From NCBI RefSeq assembly GCF_020080835.1, contig NC_058163.1, forward strand, positions 17,573,904-17,637,903: DNA of 64,000 nt. The letters are read 5' to 3'. Below the pieces are notes generated by a model that saw only the letters and a program-made list of their open reading frames with translations, searched no databases and was not told the DNA's origin. This document shows positions 58,331-64,000 of the stretch, one piece after another. Both the position numbers and the translations under genes were made by a program. Every line of letters starts with the position of its first letter. The stretch's first letter is position 1. This stretch comes from Cotesia glomerata (Eukaryota > Arthropoda > Insecta > Hymenoptera > Braconidae).

Positions 58331-59230
58331 ACTATTTATCCGTTATCTGGGAGTGATGCTGGATGCCCGACTCAACTTCAAGCAGTAGGTGGAACAAGTC
58401 AGTGCCAAAGCGTCAGTAGTGAGAGCTAGTCTCGCGCGGCTGATGCCTAACATCGGAGGCTCAATGCAGAGCAGGAGGCTACTATTGTCATCAGTAGTCA
58501 CATCAGTGCTCACTTACGGAATATCCATTTCGGCTGATGCACTGGAAACTCAAGAATCATGGAGAAAAGCTGGACCAGTATATCGACAGAGTGCCCTACG
58601 AATAGCTAGTGCCTTCCGCATAATATCAGAAGAAGCAGTGTGCGTCATTGTCGGAACACTACCTCTTAGAGTTCTAGCAGAGGAAAGACGGGCCCTTTAC
58701 CAACGAAAAAGGTCAACTGCACTGAGCCCTGAAGAACTTAAAATTGAAGAACGGCAGAACAGCATAGGCTGATGGCAACTACAATGGAATGCTGCAGAGA
58801 AGAGTAGGTGGACGCACCGCCTCGTACCTCGGATCGACATTTGGCTTAATCGGAATCACAGCGAGGTCAATTACTATCTCACACAGATGTTGTCGAGAAA
58901 CGGGTGTTTCCGAGAGTATCTGTACCGCTTTAAGCACGATGATTCTTCGGAGTGCCCGTCCTGCCCAGGAGTTGATGAAGATGCGGAGCACGTCTTCTTT
59001 GTATGTCCTCGTTTCGAACCATATCATGAAGAGTTGGAGAGGATCCTGAACCAGGAATGCAACCAGATTCACTAGTGGAAGCAATGTTGTCGTCAGAAGC
59101 TGCCTGGAACGCTACCAACACGTTTGCAACAGAAGTCCTCAAAGACTTGCGTTCCACCGAAAGAAGAAGAGCAAATACCAGAAGACAGAAGGAAGAAGTT
59201 AACACCTTAACCACCAGAAGGAAGAGCAGT
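58331..59230 (+). pseudogene. Reverse transcriptase C-terminus of the R1-clade copy
   Basis: It continues the protein after the LTR (QVSAKASVVRASLARLMPN) to SPEELKIEERQNSIG. It meets TGA at about 58771, where the sister copy has W, and then shifts frame through IDIWLNRNH-type text. The CCHC knuckle (CPSCPGVDEDAEHVFFVC) follows at about 58955-59020 and the tail is degraded. Confidence 0.8.
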
Positions 59231-59435
59231 AGCTAGTTCCTCCCCTCACGAAGTAATGCTTGACGGCGGTTTCCATGAGGGATTAGAGGGAAGAAGAAAA
59301 GGGGTTTAGGGCTTAGTGAGTAGGGGCATTAGTGTCGAGTTTTAGTATGACGCTGCGTCAAATCGTCACATATCCAGGCAAAACAGCTATGCCTGGAATC
59401 TGCAAAAAGGATCCCCCCCCCCCAAAAAAAAAAAA

Positions 59436-59583
59436 CACACACACACACACGCACACAGGGAAGCTTTATATAACCTTCAAACGTCAAGATCTGATAAAAA
59501 CTAGATTTTTGCAAAATGGGGTAAAACCACAACTTTCCCGATTTTTGAAAATCTTCGATTTTCCTAGCGGGAAGTTAAAAATA
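59436..59583 (+). repeat. (CA)n and right half of the (AC)n-bearing family
   Basis: CACACACACGCACACAGGGAAGCTT, then the family 3' part to CTAGCGGGAAGTTAAAAATA. It is the downstream flank of the R1-clade insertion. Confidence 0.8.
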
Positions 59584-59930
59584 TACAGAACAATGTACAA
59601 AATCTAAAGTCATATAAGAACTTGACTCTTGCATTTTTTTTGTCTAATAAACATTTGTAAAAAATAGCACCGGCACACAAAAAAAAAGTTGTCAGTACTT
59701 TTGACCGGACCTACCTATCTTCATGTATATTAACGCGCTGAATCCGAATCTGAAGTCAGTTTTGCCCGTACACCGTCAAAATTTCGGGTAAAATCCAAAA
59801 AACCCAAAAAGGCAAAAAATTGTAGTCACAGCGACGAATAAAATTTTGTGGACCCAACTGGAGTATGATTTTTAGGTATTTCAATTTACTGAATCTGAAT
59901 CTGAGTAGAGATTTGATAAGACACTATTTT
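59584..59930 (+). repeat. CCCATACAGGA-family scrap followed by a CACCGG TIR fragment
   Basis: 59584-59667 matches 53707-53790 (AAGAACTTGACTCTTGC). At 59668 CACCGGCACACAAAAAAAAAG begins, a diverged left TIR of the 19010-20768 family that breaks off near 59930. Confidence 0.65.
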
Positions 59931-59934
59931 TTGA

Positions 59935-60507
<573 letters not shown>

Positions 60508-60728
60508 GGGTAGCGTTGTTCGCGTCCGTAGGTTCTGCTTTTACACCCTACACGTGCTCTCCGGGTAGTGCCAAATGAACAACACCAAACAACGATATGG
60601 AAATGTCAAGATTTTCAAACACCGTTTACAGTACAGAGGATGGATACCTCAGTGCCGGCGAGGGAAGGCATGCAAACGGGCCTAAACTTGTCGTTATCAA
60701 GCGACCGTTTGAACAGTGAAGTAGACCC

Positions 60729-62069
60729 ATGGCTCTGCTGTCTAGCAATGCTAGCAAGGTTACAGGGAGTACGAAATCAGACCAGATGGCAGAGAACGGA
60801 CAGCTGAGCAACATTCCTTCAAAAAGTGGAGGACCTTTTGCTCCTGCCACTAATCAAACCCACCGAGGAAGAATGAACTCTCTACCGACCGTTACCGGCC
60901 AACAGTCACCAATGGAGAGGCTCGGCAACAAAATTGATGAGTTAGCCGACTTCATAAAAGACAAAAAGAATCTCCACCATGAGATCAGAAAATTGATTTC
61001 GTCTATTAGTACGGCATATAGGCTGGCCAACAAATCACCAACGAAGTCGGCGTCAACGACTCAAACATCTCCGAGTCTGAACAAAAAATCACAGCCACCT
61101 CTGACCACTCCTAAGAAATTACCGCAGCAAGGAGATGGCAACAAGAAGAGGCCGCTGTCCACGCCCAGCCCTTCCTCAGATATTGACAAGCCAGCACAGA
61201 AAAAGACAGCCCGGGATGATACCTGGACCAAAGTGACTCGGCAAAACAAGAAAAAGAAAGAACAGGAGCCAGTGACTCAAGCTGCTACAGCCCAAGACCA
61301 GCCAAACAGCGGTGGCTCCAAGAAACCAAGGAGGAAGAAGACAAGAACTAAAGCTGTCCTAGTCCAACCAGCTGAAGGGCGAACATACGCCGATCTCCTG
61401 AAGAAAATCAAGGCCAAGGTAAGCCCTGTCGAGACGGGCGTAGACATAAGGTCTATTAAAAAGACGAAACACGGAGGCGTTCTCCTTGAAATGGCTCGAA
61501 AGACCAAAGACAGCAAGGTATTCACCGATGCAGTAAGGGCAGCCACTGGAAACATCGGCACAGTCAAGATGCTAACACCAACAACAACGATCGAGATCCT
61601 TGACTTAGATGAAATCTATACCGAGAGCGAAGTCCGTGAAGCACTCAAACGTGAATTCACTGACAACCTGGAGGTCAAACGGGTAAATTTGACAAAACCC
61701 ACACCACGAGGTAATCGGGCAGCCTTCTGCGAACTAGACGAGCCCAGTAGGATTAAGGCCCTTGACAAGGCCCGTATACGGATCGGTTTGGTGAACTCTC
61801 GTATACGCCCAGTAGTAAAAGTAACACGTTGTTTTAAATGTCTTGGTTATGGACACCAAACACATCAGTGTGCGGGACCAGACAGAAGCAGGTGCTGCTA
61901 CAAATGTGGCGGAGAGAACCACAAGGTCGTAAACTGCACGGAGAAGTTAAAATGCTTCCTTTGTGCTTCGAACAAAGATGCCCAGGACAGTCTATGCCAT
62001 ATTTCTGGCACTGTAGCGTGTAAGGCATTCCGCAAAGCACTTGCAGAAGCCACGAAAGGTCAGAAATGA
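60729..62069 (+). CDS. ORF1, gag-like protein with three zinc knuckles
   Basis: 446 residues, intact, starting MALLSSNASKVTGSTKSDQM. The N-terminal half is Ser/Thr/Pro/Lys-rich with a helical stretch (MERLGNKIDELADFIKDKK). Basic clusters (KKKKEQEP, KPRRKKTRTK) follow. A globular region comes next (TYADLLKKIKAKVSPVETGV ... TIEILDLDEIYTESEVREAL). Three CCHC knuckles lie at about 368-424: CFKCLGYGHQTHQC, CYKCGGENHKVVNC and CFLCASNKDAQDSLCH. This is the standard R1/jockey ORF1 layout for binding element RNA. An alternative upstream ATG at about 60642 is in another frame. Its stop overlaps the ORF2 start. Confidence 0.9.
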   Translation: MALLSSNASKVTGSTKSDQMAENGQLSNIPSKSGGPFAPATNQTHRGRMNSLPTVTGQQSPMERLGNKIDELADFIKDKKNLHHEIRKLISSISTAYRLANKSPTKSASTTQTSPSLNKKSQPPLTTPKKLPQQGDGNKKRPLSTPSPSSDIDKPAQKKTARDDTWTKVTRQNKKKKEQEPVTQAATAQDQPNSGGSKKPRRKKTRTKAVLVQPAEGRTYADLLKKIKAKVSPVETGVDIRSIKKTKHGGVLLEMARKTKDSKVFTDAVRAATGNIGTVKMLTPTTTIEILDLDEIYTESEVREALKREFTDNLEVKRVNLTKPTPRGNRAAFCELDEPSRIKALDKARIRIGLVNSRIRPVVKVTRCFKCLGYGHQTHQCAGPDRSRCCYKCGGENHKVVNCTEKLKCFLCASNKDAQDSLCHISGTVACKAFRKALAEATKGQK

Positions 62070-64000
62070 CACGCATACTACAAGGCAACCTGAATAGGTG
62101 CGCCTTGGCGCAAAACCTGCTGCGCCAGCGTGTTTTCGAAGATAAAATTGACTCTGCTTTATCTGCGAGCAATATCTAAACATCGAAGGTAAAACATGGT
62201 TCGCAGACGAAACGGGCACGGCAGAAATTTGGATTGTGAACACAAAGAACGTTACCGTCAACAACAGCGGAGGTGGAGCAGGTATTGTCTGGATTCAAAC
62301 CCCCACAACCAACTTCATGAGCGTCTATCTCTCACCTAACGAAGGGATTAGTGTATTCCGACAGAAACTCGCAAATATAGAAGATGCGGTCACTGAGTTC
62401 GACGGCGAAGTTATCGTAGCCGGAGACTTCAACGCTAAATCGGCTGAGTGGGGCGCTGCTTTCTCCGACACCAGAGGAAACGAGGTCGCTGACGTTGTGG
62501 CTAGACTCGACCTCATAGTGCTGAACACCGGGAGCACCACGACCTTTAGAAGACCAGGGTACCAAGAATCCATCCTCGACATCTCATTGGTGACTCCAAG
62601 GGCTGCCAACATGATTGAAGACTGGACAGTATCCGAAGAATACAGTGGCAGTGATCACCAGTTTGTGACATTCAGCGTTGGATTGGCATTAGCCCCGATT
62701 TCACAACGCGACGTTTCTAAGCGGAAGTGGAATGCCAAAAGGCTTGATCCAGAGGCATTGCAAGCTTCACTCGCACGAAGCTGGTCTATCCTCCAGAATA
62801 ACCCGACACCGGATACCTGCAGCGAGACGGAAAAGGCAGTGCTAAACACGATGAAGGAAATTACTGCCGCATGTGACGCCTCTATGCCGCGGCTGAAAAA
62901 CCAGAGCTTCCACAGGCCGGCGTACTGATGGTCAGCGGACATAGCAGAACTTCGCAAAATATGCCATCAGCTACGTCGCCGAGCAATGAGAGCTACGAAA
63001 CGCTTCCCAAGCCAGGACTTGTATTCAAAAGAGTACAAGCAGGCCAAAAAGACGCTAAACCGAGCCATTAAAGCAAGTAAAGCGAAAATGTGGAAAGAGA
63101 TCTGCAACGATCTCGACAATGACCTCTGGGGTAAAGCCTACCAAATTGTCGCCAAACTACTTGGAAAGGCTTCACCAGAGGCGCCGAAATCTCCTGCCTT
63201 GATGGAGAGCATTGTAACGGAGCTTTTCCCCAAACACCCACCGCGGGAGAAGAAACACTACACTAAGAACAGCGAAGTAACACCCTTCACAACTAAGGAA
63301 TTACAAGACGCGGCCAAGTCACTCAAAACAGGAAAAGCACCTGGACCTGATGGCATCCCGGCATCGGTGATCAAAACTGTAGCCCTGGAATACCCAGACA
63401 TACTCCTGAACACCTACAACGCATGCTTGGCAACTGGCACGTTTCCCGTGGTATGGAAACGGCAGAGATTGGTTCTCTTAGACAAAGGTAAGGGAACCCC
63501 CATAACACCTTCGTCGTTTAGACCACTCTGTATGCTGGACATTGCTGGAAAACTACTCGAGAAGCTCATACAAGGGAGACTTCGCAACGACATAGACCGT
63601 GCTGGAGGTTTTGCCACAAACCAACACGGCTTCCGGAAAGGACGTTCAACAGTCGGCGCGATCCAAAAAGTCGTAGTGACAGCGAGAGAAGCATGGACTG
63701 GTAGCCTCAAAGCCCGCAAGGTGTGTCTTGTCCTCACGCTAGACATTAGAAATGCCTTTAACAGCGCAAATTGGAGAGATATTTTAGACGCCCTGGAGCA
63801 CAGATTTGACGTGGAGCCGGAGAATCTGGCACTAGTCGACAACTACCTTGACGAGAGAAAGCTGATAGCAGAAACCACGGAAGGTCCACAAGAATACGCC
63901 ATAACGGCTGGCGTGCCGCAAGGCTCAATAATGGGGTCCGATCTATGGAACGCAGACTACGACGAGCTTCTGGAAATCCCGTTGCCAAAGCAAGTGGAGC
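62066..64000 (+). pseudogene. ORF2: endonuclease and reverse transcriptase (partial, two defects)
   Basis: The ATG at 62066 overlaps the ORF1 stop as ATGA. The first frame reads MTRILQGNLNRCALAQNLLR and ends at TAA near 62176. The true continuation (CEQYLNIEGKTWFADETGT) is one base out of frame from about 62160. The endonuclease has GDFNAKSAEWGAAFSD and YSGSDHQFVTF. A TGA at 62926-62928 sits where tryptophan is expected (RPAY-stop-WSADIAEL). After that the frame is open to the window end: GKAPGPDGIPASVIKT, SSFRPLCMLDIAGKLLE, HGFRKGRSTVGAI, LTLDIRNAFNSANW and AGVPQGSIMGSDLW. The catalytic YADD box and the zinc knuckle lie beyond 64000. Confidence 0.85.

Larger units (their letters stand above)
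54602..59435 (+). mobile_element. R1-clade non-LTR retrotransposon, 5'-truncated, split by a solo LTR
   Basis: It starts inside the endonuclease domain directly at (CA)n and ends with a C-run, a 12-A tail and again (CA)n at 59436. It is interrupted at 56395/58331 by the 1935-bp LTR. The element itself is about 2.9 kb. Very similar to 15929-17260. Several tryptophan codons have become stops, so it is dead. Confidence 0.9.

Overview
The window is an AT-rich, animal-type nuclear sequence: introns with GT-AG borders, long microsatellites, tRNA-derived pol III modules, non-LTR and LTR retroelements, Helitrons and many inverted-repeat DNA elements. The repeat set (R1-clade non-LTR elements, an I-like element, a Helitron with arthropod-type termini) points to an insect. 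A hymenopteran such as a parasitoid wasp is my guess, not something the sequence proves. Two 100-base N runs (17261-17360, 24577-24676) mark scaffold gaps of unknown real size. No bacterial operons, rRNA genes or CRISPR arrays are present.

Host genes are scarce. The best candidate is the 5' part of a plus-strand gene at 14171-15385: three exons with matching phases, a signal peptide and an N-glycosylated luminal domain, possibly cystinosin-like. A decayed Q/Y/S/N-rich coding remnant lies on the minus strand at about 23644-24480.

Layout. 0-2.1 kb: direct repeat, (TA)n, (TGA)n and a minisatellite. 2.1-7.15 kb: a complete 5.0-kb DDE DNA transposon with ~375-bp terminal inverted repeats (TIRs), an 8-bp target-site duplication (TSD) and a four-exon minus-strand transposase; a paralogous empty site lies at 10.58-10.9 kb. 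7.2-11.4 kb: inverted tRNA-headed repeats interrupted by a TA-flanked element full of GATCAGGCCTG palindromes. 11.4-15.4 kb: quiet DNA and the host gene. 15.6-17.3 kb: a palindromic MITE and an R1-clade 3' half. 18.9-21.1 kb: a GC-rich tandem repeat split by a 1.76-kb TIR element with a small ORF. 23-31.3 kb: repeat families, including the empty (AC)n landing pad of the R1 elements. 31.3-34.2 kb: a fold-back element with an 8-bp TSD and an LTR-like insert. 34.5-36.9 kb: two Helitron-related pieces, one with both termini. 36.9-54.5 kb: a deeply nested set, with an I-like retrotransposon inside a fold-back element inside another copy, then an inverted-repeat element split by a 4.9-kb LTR-like unit that holds a large palindrome of 12/36-nt repeats. 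54.6-64 kb: two R1-clade elements, both starting directly at (AC)n tracts; one is split by a 1.94-kb solo LTR, the other runs off the window end.

The mobile genes form three systems: a multi-exon CRHH-type cut-and-paste transposase with likely related fold-back dependents; non-LTR elements with gag-like ORF1 and endonuclease/reverse-transcriptase ORF2, all showing some damage; and non-autonomous elements whose long inverted or palindromic arms must be mobilised in trans. Strongest leads: microsatellite targeting by R1-clade elements, the palindromic coding-open array at 49.8-52.4 kb, and the recurring design of a short CCCGG/CACGG tip followed by palindromic satellite arms.
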